This document shows, one piece after another, positions 11,387 to 19,720 of a stretch of 43,089 nt of DNA. Both the position numbers and the translations under genes were made by a program. Source of the DNA: Saprospiraceae bacterium (GTDB taxonomy: Bacteria > Bacteroidota > Bacteroidia > Chitinophagales > Saprospiraceae); the NCBI GenBank assembly GCA_958295895.1, contig CATQHI010000018.1:1-43089 (forward strand), in the 5' to 3' direction. Numbering within the stretch: position 1 is the stretch's first letter; each line of letters starts with the position of its first letter. The notes under the pieces were generated by a model. The model was not told the DNA's origin. It made no database searches and worked only from the letters and a program-made list of their open reading frames with translations.

Positions 11387-12477
11387 TACAGCTTTACCTT
11401 TTGGGTTGCACCTGCGGCCGCGCCCAGTGTGTGCGCATAGTAGCTTCTGTACCAAGCAAGGAAAGCGCGGATGCCCTGGCGAATATCAGTCTGCGGCTTG
11501 TAGTCGAGTTGGTCCATGAGGTCCTGTACGTTAGCATAAGTGGCGGGTACATCTCCGGGCTGTAGGTCCATCATCACCTTTTCTGCGGTTTGCCCAAGCT
11601 CGTCCTCAATGGCGGCGATGAATTGCATCAACTTAACGGGGTTGTTGTTACCGATGTTATAGATCTTGTAGGGCGCCCGAGAGCTGGCCGGGTCGGGTTG
11701 CATGCCCGACCACTGCGGGTTGCCCGCCGGGGGGCGGGCGATGACGCGTGTGATGCCCTCGACGATATCGTCGACGTAGGTAAAATCGCGCACCATGTTG
11801 CCGTGGTTGAATACCTTGATGGGCTGGCCCCTCAGTATGGCCTCGGTGAACAGGAAGAGTGCCATATCGGGCCGCCCCCAGGGGCCGTATACCGTGAAGA
11901 AGCGCAGGCCGGTAGTCGGAAGCCCAAACAGGTGGCTGTAGGTGTGCGCCATGAGCTCGTTGCTCTTCTTACTGGCCGCGTAGAGGGAGATGGGGTGGTC
12001 TACGTTGTCGCTCGTAGCAAGTGGCATGCGCTCATTGAGCCCATAGACACTGGAGCTGGAGGCGTAAGCCAGGTGCTTCACGCCGTGGTGGCGGCAGCAT
12101 TCCAGGATGTTGGTAAACCCGATAATATTGCTGTCGATGTAGGCCTGAGGATTTACCAGACTGTACCGCACTCCGGCCTGAGCGGCCAGATTGACTACGG
12201 TGGTGAAGCCTTCGGCTTCGAACAGTGCATCGAGGCCATCACGATCCGTCAGATCAAGCTTTACGAAGCGGTAGTTTGGCTGGGTGGTACTCTGCACGAC
12301 CCGGCCATAGGCAATCGCTTCGCGAGTAATGCCCGCCTTGGCCAGACGGTCGTACTTGACGTTCACGTCGTAGTAATCGTTGATGATATCGAGGCCGACT
12401 ACCTGCTGCCCGTCGTGGACAAGGCGCTGCGCCAGGTGAAAACCGATGAAACCCGCAGTACCGGTAACAAGAATCAT
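11386..12477 (-). CDS. CapI-like UDP-glucuronate 4-epimerase (SDR)
   Basis: 363-residue extended short-chain dehydrogenase. N-terminal NAD-binding MILVTGTAGFIGFHLAQRL, acidic DIINDYYD, SSSSVYGLN, catalytic Tyr in SLYAASKKSNELMAH, then RFFTVYGPWGRPDMALFLFT and VFNHGNMVRDFTYVDDIVEG. These last stretches are typical of CapI/LspL UDP-glucuronate 4-epimerases (UDP-GlcA to UDP-GalA). It follows the nucleotide-sugar dehydrogenase by 33 bp, so the pair could make UDP-GalA or an N-acetylated uronic acid. Because the dehydrogenase is of TviB/WbpA type, the epimerase substrate could also be UDP-GlcNAcA (TviC-like role). The exact sugar is not decided by sequence alone. Confidence 0.87.
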   Translation of the reverse strand: MILVTGTAGFIGFHLAQRLVHDGQQVVGLDIINDYYDVNVKYDRLAKAGITREAIAYGRVVQSTTQPNYRFVKLDLTDRDGLDALFEAEGFTTVVNLAAQAGVRYSLVNPQAYIDSNIIGFTNILECCRHHGVKHLAYASSSSVYGLNERMPLATSDNVDHPISLYAASKKSNELMAHTYSHLFGLPTTGLRFFTVYGPWGRPDMALFLFTEAILRGQPIKVFNHGNMVRDFTYVDDIVEGITRVIARPPAGNPQWSGMQPDPASSRAPYKIYNIGNNNPVKLMQFIAAIEDELGQTAEKVMMDLQPGDVPATYANVQDLMDQLDYKPQTDIRQGIRAFLAWYRSYYAHTLGAAAGATQKVKL

Positions 12478-12510
12478 GAGCGAAGATTAGGGGGTAAAAG
12501 AAGGGTCGCT

Positions 12511-13860
12511 TTAGAGGCGCCAGATGACCTCATCAGGCTGCAGTGCCTTGCGGTCGTAGATTCCCTTGAGGTCGAATAGCAGGAGGGTGTCCCTGCTAAT
12601 GGACCGGAATTTAGCTAGGGTGAAAGATTTGAACTCCTGGTGAGCCACGGCCACCACAATGGCATCATAGCCCGTACCGATGGCCTCTACCATGGTCAGG
12701 CCATACTCGTGTGCGATTTCGTTGGGGCTGGCATGGGGGTCATAGAGTTGGACGTTGACCCCGAAGTCCATCAACTCGCGGACTACGTCGACCACCTTGG
12801 AATTGCGAATGTCGGCTACGTTCTCCTTGAAGGTGACGCCGAGCACCAATACCTTGCTCCGCTTGGGGTTCTTATCGGCCTTCAGGAGCGCTTGCACGAG
12901 CTCCTTAGCGATAAAGGCCGGCATGCGGTCGTTAATACGCCGGCCGCTGGCAATTACGAGGGGGTCGTAGCCCAGTTTAATGCTCTTGTGCAGCAGGTAG
13001 TAGGGGTCGACGCTAATGCAGTGCCCGCCGACCAGGCCCGGACGGAAGGGTAAAAAGTTCCATTTGGTACCGGCGGCCTCCAGCACGTCCTGGGTGTCGA
13101 TGCCCATCTGGCGGAAGATGATACTTAGCTCATTGACGAAGCTAATATTGACGTCGCGCTGGCTGTTCTCGATCACTTTGGCGGCCTCAGCCACTTTGAT
13201 GCTGGCCGCCTCGTAGATACCGGCGGTGATGATATCACCGTAGATGCCGGACACGATCTCCAATGTTTCGCGGTCGCTGCCACTGACAATCTTCAGTATT
13301 TTGTCCACCGTGTGCTCCCTATCACCGGGGTTGATGCGCTCGGGAGAATAGCCCACCGTGAAATCTTGGCCGTAGGTAAGGCCGCTTTCCGCCTCTAGGA
13401 TCGGCACGCAGTCTTCCTCAGTACAGCCGGGATAAACGGTGGATTCGAAGACCACGATGTCGCCCGCCTGTAGGGACTTGCCGACGGAGTGGGATGCACC
13501 AAGTAGTGGTTTAAGATTAGGGGTGCGACTTTCATCCACGGGGGTGGGCACCGCGACGATGTGAAAAGATGCACCGGCCAGGTCGGCGGCATCGGCGGTA
13601 AAGGTGATGTCCTTGTCGTTAAACGAGTCCGGTTCAAGCTCTCCGCTAGGGTCGTGCCCGCTACGCATCATATCGATTCGGGAGGCGCTGATGTCGAAAC
13701 CGATGACGCGAAATTTTTTAGCTAGTTCCAGGGCCAGGGGAAGACCCACGTAGCCAAGACCTACCACAGAAATCGCTTTGTCCTTGCTGCGGTAGGCAGA
13801 CAGTTCCTGTTTGGCCCGTAACTGGGTAGAAGTTCCGTTTAATTTCACTGGGGGTGGCAT
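12511..13860 (-). CDS. Nucleotide-sugar dehydrogenase, TviB/WbpA-like
   Basis: About 449 residues from the ATG at 13860 (MPPPVKLNG); a longer reading to 13944 would overlap the ABC gene. Rossmann motif VVGLGYVGLPLALELA near the N-terminus, catalytic GGHCISVDPYYL with the nucleophilic Cys, SQRDVNISFVNEL, and the C-terminal KVLVLGVTFKENVADIRNS. This pattern belongs to the UDP-GlcNAc/UDP-GalNAc 6-dehydrogenases (TviB, WbpA, WbpO) rather than to UDP-glucose dehydrogenase Ugd. It oxidises C6 twice with NAD to a uronate. The downstream epimerase and the pyruvyl transferase together predict an acidic polymer. Confidence 0.9.
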   Translation of the reverse strand: MPPPVKLNGTSTQLRAKQELSAYRSKDKAISVVGLGYVGLPLALELAKKFRVIGFDISASRIDMMRSGHDPSGELEPDSFNDKDITFTADAADLAGASFHIVAVPTPVDESRTPNLKPLLGASHSVGKSLQAGDIVVFESTVYPGCTEEDCVPILEAESGLTYGQDFTVGYSPERINPGDREHTVDKILKIVSGSDRETLEIVSGIYGDIITAGIYEAASIKVAEAAKVIENSQRDVNISFVNELSIIFRQMGIDTQDVLEAAGTKWNFLPFRPGLVGGHCISVDPYYLLHKSIKLGYDPLVIASGRRINDRMPAFIAKELVQALLKADKNPKRSKVLVLGVTFKENVADIRNSKVVDVVRELMDFGVNVQLYDPHASPNEIAHEYGLTMVEAIGTGYDAIVVAVAHQEFKSFTLAKFRSISRDTLLLFDLKGIYDRKALQPDEVIWRL

Positions 13861-13882
13861 GAGATGAATAGATTGGGAATGG

Positions 13883-15679
13883 TCAAACGGCTTGAAGTTC
13901 GACCATGGTGCGGAAGGTGCGCGAGCTTTGTTGCAAGGAGGCAAAAGTACCTATCTCGTACGCACCGCCGGGCTGTAGTAGGACGATCTGGTCAGCCTGA
14001 CGGATGGTAGACAAGCGGTGTGCGATGACCACCAGCGTGAGGCTACCGGCTAATGATTCGATGTTTTGCCGAATCGACTGTTCGCTTTCCGAATCAAGGG
14101 CCGAGGTGGCCTCGTCCAGGATCAGCAAATCAACCCGGCGGTACAGCTCTCGGGCAATGGAGAGGCGCTGCCGCTGCCCCCCACTTAGGGTCAGACCGTT
14201 AAGTCCTACCGGAGTGTCCAGGCCCAGTGGTAAGGCATGGACGAAATCGGCGGCGTGCGCCAAGCGAAGCGCCTCCCAGACCGGCTCATCTTGCGTGGCC
14301 TGCGGATCCCAGAACGTGACGTTATTGCGGATCGTATCGCTAAACACCTGAGCTTCCTGGGTGACGTAGCCGATCCGCTTGCGGTAGTCAGCCTTTGCAA
14401 TCTCATTCAGGTCCGTGTCGTCCACCCGAACCATACCGGGTGCGGCCTGGAGTAACCCACACAATAGGTTTACCAGTGTAGTTTTGCCGCTACCACTCTG
14501 ACCCACAATGCCGACCGTTTCATACTTGTCGATGGTGAGCGAAAGATCGCGTAACACCTGCTGCTCCCCGTAGGCATAACTCAGGCGATCCAGTCGAATT
14601 ACCTGCTGAATTCCGGTAAAGGGGCAACGACCCGGTGGCTCCTGTGCCGCCTGCATTTGCTGCGTAAAGGACTCCACATTAGTGATCGCTCCGGCTACCC
14701 CGAGAAAGGCATTGTAGCAGTTTTGTACCGCGATCACCGAGGTGAGCGCCCGGTAGAAGAATAACAGACTAAGAATTATGAGGCTAAGCGGCTGATCAAA
14801 AACGAGGGTGTGGACGACGATGGCGCTCACCACGACCAGTACCACGAGCGGTTCCCGCACGGCGGTAGCCAGTCCGTTGAATACGCCGATACGGCGTTGC
14901 TGCCGTTCAACCTCGCGCATGCTGGTTTCGATCTTGGCCCGGTACCGGTTTATCAGCCCCGTTGCCTTCAGGAATTTGAAGGACGCCACGCTTTCGATCA
15001 GGAAGCCCTGGTAGCTATTCATGCCCTGGCTGATGCGCCGGGAGGCGTCCTCGGTAGCCCGGTTAATCCACACGAACGTCAGGTTGGATAGCAGCCCCCC
15101 CACCACTACGATAGCGGCAAATCCGGGGTTGGCCAGGTAGGCCAGGCCGGCATACACCACCGTCATGATGAAGTACTGGAGCAGTTGGAAGTAGTTCAGG
15201 TAGGCATGCCTCAGCCGCTGCACTTCCCCACTTAATATATTCTGAATCTTGCCGGAGTGCGCGCGGGAGAAGTACGCAAAATTACATTCCAATAGTAGCT
15301 TAAGATTGCGCAGGCGAATGGTATCGGCGAAGCGTTGCTGCAGCACCACCCGAAAAAAGTCCATGGCGAAGCGAGCTATCCCCTTGAGCACGAAGAAGGA
15401 CAGTATAGCCCAGAGTACCGTAGGAAGATCGACGGTCAGTCCCAGTTTCCGTAGCCCCTCCAGTACGAAGAACATCTCCGCCTGGGTGCCGGCCGCGGCA
15501 TCGGCGGGGCCGGCGGCAACCTGTAGCAGGGGAAGAAACATCGCCAGTCCGAAGCCGTCTAGCAATGCTACCAGCAGACTGCTCAGCAGGGTAAGCCAGA
15601 TCCACCCTCCTAAGTACCGGTAGTAAAAGCGGAAGTAGTACAGCAGCTTTGGCTCCGGTAGCCTGACTCGCATACTCAC
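13883..15679 (-). CDS. ABC transporter, fused permease/ATPase (MsbA/PglK-like)
   Basis: 598 residues: six membrane segments in the first ~310 residues, then a nucleotide-binding domain with Walker [16 protein letters not shown]-loop [17 protein letters not shown], signature [16 protein letters not shown], Walker [16 protein letters not shown] and switch HRLST. A half-transporter that should work as a homodimer. The start is GTG at 15679, overlapping the rfbA stop by 4 bp (GTGA), with an ATG two codons later at 15673. In this setting a lipid-linked oligosaccharide flippase like PglK, or an exporter of a lipid or glycan, is likely. It coexists with Wzx in the same operon. Confidence 0.9.
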   Translation of the reverse strand: MSMRVRLPEPKLLYYFRFYYRYLGGWIWLTLLSSLLVALLDGFGLAMFLPLLQVAAGPADAAAGTQAEMFFVLEGLRKLGLTVDLPTVLWAILSFFVLKGIARFAMDFFRVVLQQRFADTIRLRNLKLLLECNFAYFSRAHSGKIQNILSGEVQRLRHAYLNYFQLLQYFIMTVVYAGLAYLANPGFAAIVVVGGLLSNLTFVWINRATEDASRRISQGMNSYQGFLIESVASFKFLKATGLINRYRAKIETSMREVERQQRRIGVFNGLATAVREPLVVLVVVSAIVVHTLVFDQPLSLIILSLLFFYRALTSVIAVQNCYNAFLGVAGAITNVESFTQQMQAAQEPPGRCPFTGIQQVIRLDRLSYAYGEQQVLRDLSLTIDKYETVGIVGQSGSGKTTLVNLLCGLLQAAPGMVRVDDTDLNEIAKADYRKRIGYVTQEAQVFSDTIRNNVTFWDPQATQDEPVWEALRLAHAADFVHALPLGLDTPVGLNGLTLSGGQRQRLSIARELYRRVDLLILDEATSALDSESEQSIRQNIESLAGSLTLVVIAHRLSTIRQADQIVLLQPGGAYEIGTFASLQQSSRTFRTMVELQAV

Positions 15680-16536
15680 AATAGATTTTCGAGGTAACTG
15701 CCGTAGCCGCTCTTGCGCAGCGGTACCGCGATGGCCTGCAACCGCTCACGGTCGATGTAACCCATCCGGTAAGCTACCTCTTCAATGCAACCGATCTTAT
15801 AGTCCTGCCGCTTTTCAATGACCCGTACGAACTCCGCCGCATCGTGTAGGCTCTCAAAGGTACCCGTATCCAACCAGGCGGTGCCCCGCCCCATGACGCC
15901 TACCTGTAGCGTGCCCTCTTCCAGGTAAAAGCGGTTGACGTCCGTAATTTCGTACTCCCCCCGTGCGCTAGGCCGGATGCCCTTGGCCACCTCTACCACC
16001 CGCTCGTCGTAGAAGTATAATCCCGGCACGGCATATTTGCTCTTGGGTGCCTGGGGTTTCTCCTCGATGCTGATCACATTATTGGCCGCGTCGAATTCCA
16101 CCACGCCGTAGCGCTCCGGATCCTGTACGGGATAGGCAAAGACCCGCGCCCCGGCTTCTAGTTGCGTACTTTCCTGGAGCAGTTGCGTCAGCCCGGCTCC
16201 GTGAAATATATTATCGCCCAGCACCAGCGCACAGGAGTCGCCGGCAATGAACTCTTCCCCCAGCACGAACGCCTGGGCCAGTCCATTAGGCTCCTCCTGA
16301 ACGGTGTAGCTAAAGGAGCATCCTAGTTCGGACCCATCGCCCAGTAGGTACTCAAAGGCAGCCCGGTCGCGGGGGGTGGAGATGATAAGTATCTCACGGA
16401 TCCCGGCTAGCATCAGTATCGACAGCGGGTAGTAGATCATCGGCTTGTCGTACACCGGCATGAGCTGTTTGCACACCCCCTTGGTAATGGGGTAGAGCCG
16501 TGTGCCCGACCCCCCCGCTAGTATTATTCCTTTCAT
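15676..16536 (-). CDS. rfbA: Glucose-1-phosphate thymidylyltransferase
   Basis: 286 residues, the standard RmlA length. N-terminal nucleotidyltransferase signature [20 protein letters not shown] and [13 protein letters not shown]; central [27 protein letters not shown] and [13 protein letters not shown] later. It makes dTDP-glucose from dTTP and glucose-1-phosphate, the first step to dTDP-6-deoxy sugars. It follows rfbB by 12 bp, and its stop overlaps the ABC gene start. The rfbC gene is far away at 29624, and no rmlD is visible. Confidence 0.96.
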   Translation of the reverse strand: MKGIILAGGSGTRLYPITKGVCKQLMPVYDKPMIYYPLSILMLAGIREILIISTPRDRAAFEYLLGDGSELGCSFSYTVQEEPNGLAQAFVLGEEFIAGDSCALVLGDNIFHGAGLTQLLQESTQLEAGARVFAYPVQDPERYGVVEFDAANNVISIEEKPQAPKSKYAVPGLYFYDERVVEVAKGIRPSARGEYEITDVNRFYLEEGTLQVGVMGRGTAWLDTGTFESLHDAAEFVRVIEKRQDYKIGCIEEVAYRMGYIDRERLQAIAVPLRKSGYGSYLENLL

Positions 16537-16548
16537 GACAAGTAAGTC

Positions 16549-17607
16549 TTAGCGGTGGGCATACATCGCGGCGTAGTAATCGCGGTAGGCTCCACTAGTT
16601 ACCCCGGCTACCCACGCCGCATTGCTCAGGTACCAGTCCACGGTACGCACGATGCCCTCCTCAAATCGCACGTCGGGCACCCAACCCAATTCCCGCTCCA
16701 ACTTCGTCGCATCAATGGCGTACCGCAGGTCATGTCCTGCCCGGTCGGTGACGTAGGTAATCAGCCGCTCACTGCTGCCCGGCGCACGGCCCAACTTTCG
16801 GTCCATGGTTTGACAAAGCAGGTGCACGAGGTCGATGTTGCGCCACTCGTTGTGCCCACCGATGTTGTAGGTCTCGCCACTGCGCCCACGGTGCAGGATC
16901 AGATCGATTGCCCGCACATGGTCTTCTACGTAGAGCCAGTCGCGCACATTGACGCCCTTACCGTAGACCGGCAGCGGTTGCTGGTGTAGGATGTTGTTGA
17001 TGCACAGGGGAATCAGTTTTTCGGGAAACTGGTTCGGCCCGTAATTATTCGAGCAGTTACTTAGCACTACCGGCATGCTGTAAGTATGATGCCAGGCCCG
17101 CACCAGGTGATCGCTTCCCGCCTTAGAGGCCGCGTAGGGGCTTCGGGGGGCGTAGCCAGTCGTCTCGGTAAATAGCCCGGTAGCGTCCAGGGAACCATAC
17201 ACCTCGTCGGTGCTGATGTGGTAGAACAGCTTACCGGCAAAATTTTCGTGCCAGACCTCCCGGGCCACCTGCAACAGCTGTGCCGTACCGATCAGGTTGG
17301 TCTGCACGAAGGTGAGCGGTTCTTCAATGCTCCGGTCCACATGGCTCTCGGCCGCCAGGTGCACAACGGTGTCGATGGGAAAGCCGGCGAAGACCTGTCG
17401 TAGCGCCTCCGCATCCCGAATGTCAGCCCGCACGAAGCGGTAGTTGTCCCTATCAGCTACATCCACCAAATTGGTGAGGTTGCCGGCGTAGGTCAGTAGG
17501 TCCAGGTTGATCACCAGGTAGTGCGGGTACTTAGTGGCCAGGTGGCGTACCAAGTGGGAGCCGATGAAGCCCGCCCCCCCCGTGACTAAGACCGTTTTGT
17601 TTATCAT
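16549..17607 (-). CDS. rfbB: dTDP-glucose 4,6-dehydratase
   Basis: 352 residues, full length for RmlB. NAD-binding GGAGFIGSHLVRHL at the N-terminus, AAESHVDRSIEEP, active-site STDEVYGSL, catalytic YAASKAGSDHLVRAW, then SNCSNNYGPNQFPEKLIPL. It forms dTDP-4-keto-6-deoxyglucose. The ATG at 17607 overlaps the TGA of the glycosyltransferase gene by 4 bp (ATGA), a sign of coupled translation. Confidence 0.97.
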   Translation of the reverse strand: MINKTVLVTGGAGFIGSHLVRHLATKYPHYLVINLDLLTYAGNLTNLVDVADRDNYRFVRADIRDAEALRQVFAGFPIDTVVHLAAESHVDRSIEEPLTFVQTNLIGTAQLLQVAREVWHENFAGKLFYHISTDEVYGSLDATGLFTETTGYAPRSPYAASKAGSDHLVRAWHHTYSMPVVLSNCSNNYGPNQFPEKLIPLCINNILHQQPLPVYGKGVNVRDWLYVEDHVRAIDLILHRGRSGETYNIGGHNEWRNIDLVHLLCQTMDRKLGRAPGSSERLITYVTDRAGHDLRYAIDATKLERELGWVPDVRFEEGIVRTVDWYLSNAAWVAGVTSGAYRDYYAAMYAHR

Positions 17608-18926
17608 GTGGTAATGGTGTCCAGCCAGCTGGCTAGTTTTTTTACTAATTCGGGATGGCTGTACTGGTCTATCGCTCCGTTACCCTGCGTTATTTCATCG
17701 CCCCGCCGGTAATTGCGGTACCAGCTGCCTAAGGTTTGGGCGGGTAGCGCAGGTGCAGTGGTATAGGTAAAGCTCCGTCCAGCCCCCACCCGCTCGATTA
17801 TACCAGCCACGTCACTGTCGGCAGGGCCAAAATTCAGCATCGGGCGGCGGGCGGCAAGATATTCAAATAACTTACCGGGGATCCTTCCCACGGCGTTATC
17901 CTGTTGGTTCAGGAGTAGGAGCAGAACGTGACTGTTCACCGTCTCCTGTAGGGCTTCCGCCCTGCTTACCGACCCCATAAACCTGGTTTGTTCGAGTAGT
18001 CCGTAGGCCTCAATCTGTTGCCGCACCCGGTGGTCCACCTGTCCATAGAGTCTAAGCTCAAAGGCACTGGCAAAGCCCTCCTCTTCGTAGTTAAGTTGCT
18101 GGATTGCCGCAAAGAGGACTTCCGGCTTGCGGTCATACCCCATGATGCCAAGGTGAGACAGGGTAAACTTCTTGTGCGGCACGCGTTCGATGCCCGCAAA
18201 GTCTTCCGGATCGTATCCCCAGTACAGTACCCTGACATTCCTGGCACCAATATCCTCTAGCTTAGCTTTCCAGCTGGGGCTTACTATGGTAGTAAGGCTC
18301 GCCTGGGCAAAGGCCTCGGCCTCCATTCGTTCGTGCCGCTGTCTGCCCCAGCGGGTGAGGTGTAATAGTTGGTAGTAATCCACCTGCGTCCACGGATCCT
18401 GAAAATCCGCTAACCACGGTAGGCCGGTCTGCCGACTTACTAGGGTGGCAATCCGCGTATTGCTGTGGGGGGGCCCATCGGACAGGATGGCATCGACCGG
18501 GTGCCGTTGGAGGTAATCGAGTAACCGGCTGACGGCCCCCCGAATCCAGAAGGCACGTGCATCGGGAATGAAAAAGTTGCTTCTGACCCAAACGGCGAGC
18601 CGGTATTTCCAACCACCATCTTCCTCACTAGTGTAGAAGACGTTGTTGACATTCTCTTCCGGTGGTTTACCCAGAAACTTTTTGTACCAGCCGTAGGGCT
18701 CCCAAATAGGTTGCCGAATGATCTCGATCCCCGCCGGAATGTCCACGTCATTGGAATTGTCAATGGTAGGATAGTGCGCATTTCGGGCGGTAAACACCAC
18801 GGGTTCCCAGCCATACTGCCGTAAATACTTAGCAAACTTCAGGCAGCGAAGCACGGCTATACCACCGGATGGTGGCCAGTAGTACGAAATGATAAGGACC
18901 CGCTTCAACACGGCTTCGCCGTCCAT
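17604..18926 (-). CDS. Glycosyltransferase, GT4-like (GT-B fold)
   Basis: About 440 residues from the ATG at 18926 (MDGEAVLKR); a longer reading to 19043 overlaps the antiterminator gene, and a TTG three codons before RVLIISYY could also serve. N-terminal RVLIISYYWPPSGGIAVLRC and YGWEPVVFTARN are typical of GT4-like enzymes; SDGPPHSNTRIATLVSRQTG and WLADFQDPW follow; the C-terminal domain has HLGIMGYDRKPEVLF and PGKLFEYLAARRPML, the E-x7-E-like donor-binding region. Second gene of the operon, 64 bp after the antiterminator gene. The donor sugar is unknown. Confidence 0.86.
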   Translation of the reverse strand: MDGEAVLKRVLIISYYWPPSGGIAVLRCLKFAKYLRQYGWEPVVFTARNAHYPTIDNSNDVDIPAGIEIIRQPIWEPYGWYKKFLGKPPEENVNNVFYTSEEDGGWKYRLAVWVRSNFFIPDARAFWIRGAVSRLLDYLQRHPVDAILSDGPPHSNTRIATLVSRQTGLPWLADFQDPWTQVDYYQLLHLTRWGRQRHERMEAEAFAQASLTTIVSPSWKAKLEDIGARNVRVLYWGYDPEDFAGIERVPHKKFTLSHLGIMGYDRKPEVLFAAIQQLNYEEEGFASAFELRLYGQVDHRVRQQIEAYGLLEQTRFMGSVSRAEALQETVNSHVLLLLLNQQDNAVGRIPGKLFEYLAARRPMLNFGPADSDVAGIIERVGAGRSFTYTTAPALPAQTLGSWYRNYRRGDEITQGNGAIDQYSHPELVKKLASWLDTITT

Positions 18927-18990
18927 GTGTCGCCAGCACTTGGTCCAAGCCACGCCTGCGGCAATACTGTAACCGGTAGAACCGAAAGAA

Positions 18991-19584
18991 TCACGACGTT
19001 TTGGTCTCGGCGAGTAAAATGATGTCGGCGGGAGAAACCTCACAGGTCATCAGGCGCGCGTCGAGCCCATCGAAAGAAATGATGAAGGCCTTTTTACTCT
19101 TTGCTTCGACGTAGTGACCGCGCACGCCGGCCAGCGGCCCACGCGCAATCTCTACCCGACAACCGCGTCGGAGGGGCAGGACTGCATCCTCTACGGCCCA
19201 GCTCAGCGAAAGGTCACAAGAGATGCGACGCAGCACCTCGATCTCCTGCTCGGTGACCTGCTTTCGTACCCTGCCGATGCGGACAAAGCCGAAAACGAAC
19301 GGTGCGGCATGGACAGCGGCAGCCTCGCAACTGATGATTTTCACAAACACGTAGCCGCCTAGGAGGGGAATTTGTCGTACTCCGGTTTTAGATTTGTAGT
19401 GGTAAGGACGCTCGCGTAACGGCAAAAAGCAGTTGATCTCCTGCTGGCAAAGCAGTTTCGCTACTACCTTCTCTTTACGGTACCCTACCCGGAGCGCAAA
19501 CCACCGAGCCTCCGTAGGATGCAAATCATCCGTAGCAGTAGACCGTAACGGTTTAAGCAGACTAGGTCTAGCGGCTATAAACAC
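18991..19584 (-). CDS. UpxY-family (NusG/RfaH-like) transcription antiterminator
   Basis: 197 residues. NusG N-terminal domain: EARWFALRVGYRKEKVVAKL, CFLPLRERPYHYKSKTG, IPLLGGYVFVKI; then a KOW-like C-terminal part: LRRGCRVEIARGPLAGVRGH. UpxY proteins are encoded at the head of Bacteroidota capsule operons and allow RNA polymerase to read through the long leader or operon. The start is GTG at 19584, since an in-frame TAA lies directly upstream; a TTG at residue 21 is an alternative. It is the first gene of the operon, about 35 nt from the predicted start point. Confidence 0.9.
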   Translation of the reverse strand: MFIAARPSLLKPLRSTATDDLHPTEARWFALRVGYRKEKVVAKLLCQQEINCFLPLRERPYHYKSKTGVRQIPLLGGYVFVKIISCEAAAVHAAPFVFGFVRIGRVRKQVTEQEIEVLRRISCDLSLSWAVEDAVLPLRRGCRVEIARGPLAGVRGHYVEAKSKKAFIISFDGLDARLMTCEVSPADIILLAETKTS

Positions 19585-19622
19585 TTAAACTGTGAATTTA
19601 GGGCGGTTTAACTTTCTAAGAG

Positions 19623-19649
19623 TGTGCAAAGATAAAGCAAATTTGCACA
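19623..19649 (-). promoter_or_regulatory. Operon promoter with inverted repeat over the -7 box
   Basis: On the minus strand, TATCTTTG (19627-19634) fits the Bacteroidota -7 consensus TAnnTTTG, about 43 nt upstream of the antiterminator start codon. A perfect 8-bp inverted repeat, TGTGCAAA (19623-19630) and TTTGCACA (19642-19649) with an 11-nt spacer, covers the -7 box, and a palindrome GCAAATTTGC sits at 19637-19646. The only upstream TTTTG (19648-19652) is 13 bp away, closer than a normal -33 box. The palindrome could be an operator for a dimeric regulator (inference). Transcription should proceed leftwards through the operon. Confidence 0.6.
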
Positions 19650-19657
19650 AAATATTA

Positions 19658-19686
19658 CCGCCCCGGACCTGACGGTTCCGGGGCGG
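19658..19686 (-). terminator. Rho-independent terminator after beta-helix gene 1
   Basis: Ten-base GC-rich stem, CCGCCCCGGA (19658-19667) with TCCGGGGCGG (19677-19686) and a 9-nt loop. On the minus strand it is followed by TAATATTTT, a partly U-rich run. It lies 34 bp beyond the stop codon of the 1229-residue protein and directly before the polysaccharide promoter, so it insulates the operon from upstream transcription. Confidence 0.85.
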
Positions 19687-19720
19687 CGGTATGAGCGGCA
19701 GAACGCCGATGCCGTTGAGC

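Noticed and set aside
11590..12579. 329-aa plus-strand open frame
   Set aside because: Antisense to the CapI-like epimerase, which has full family motifs; no start context or domain of its own.
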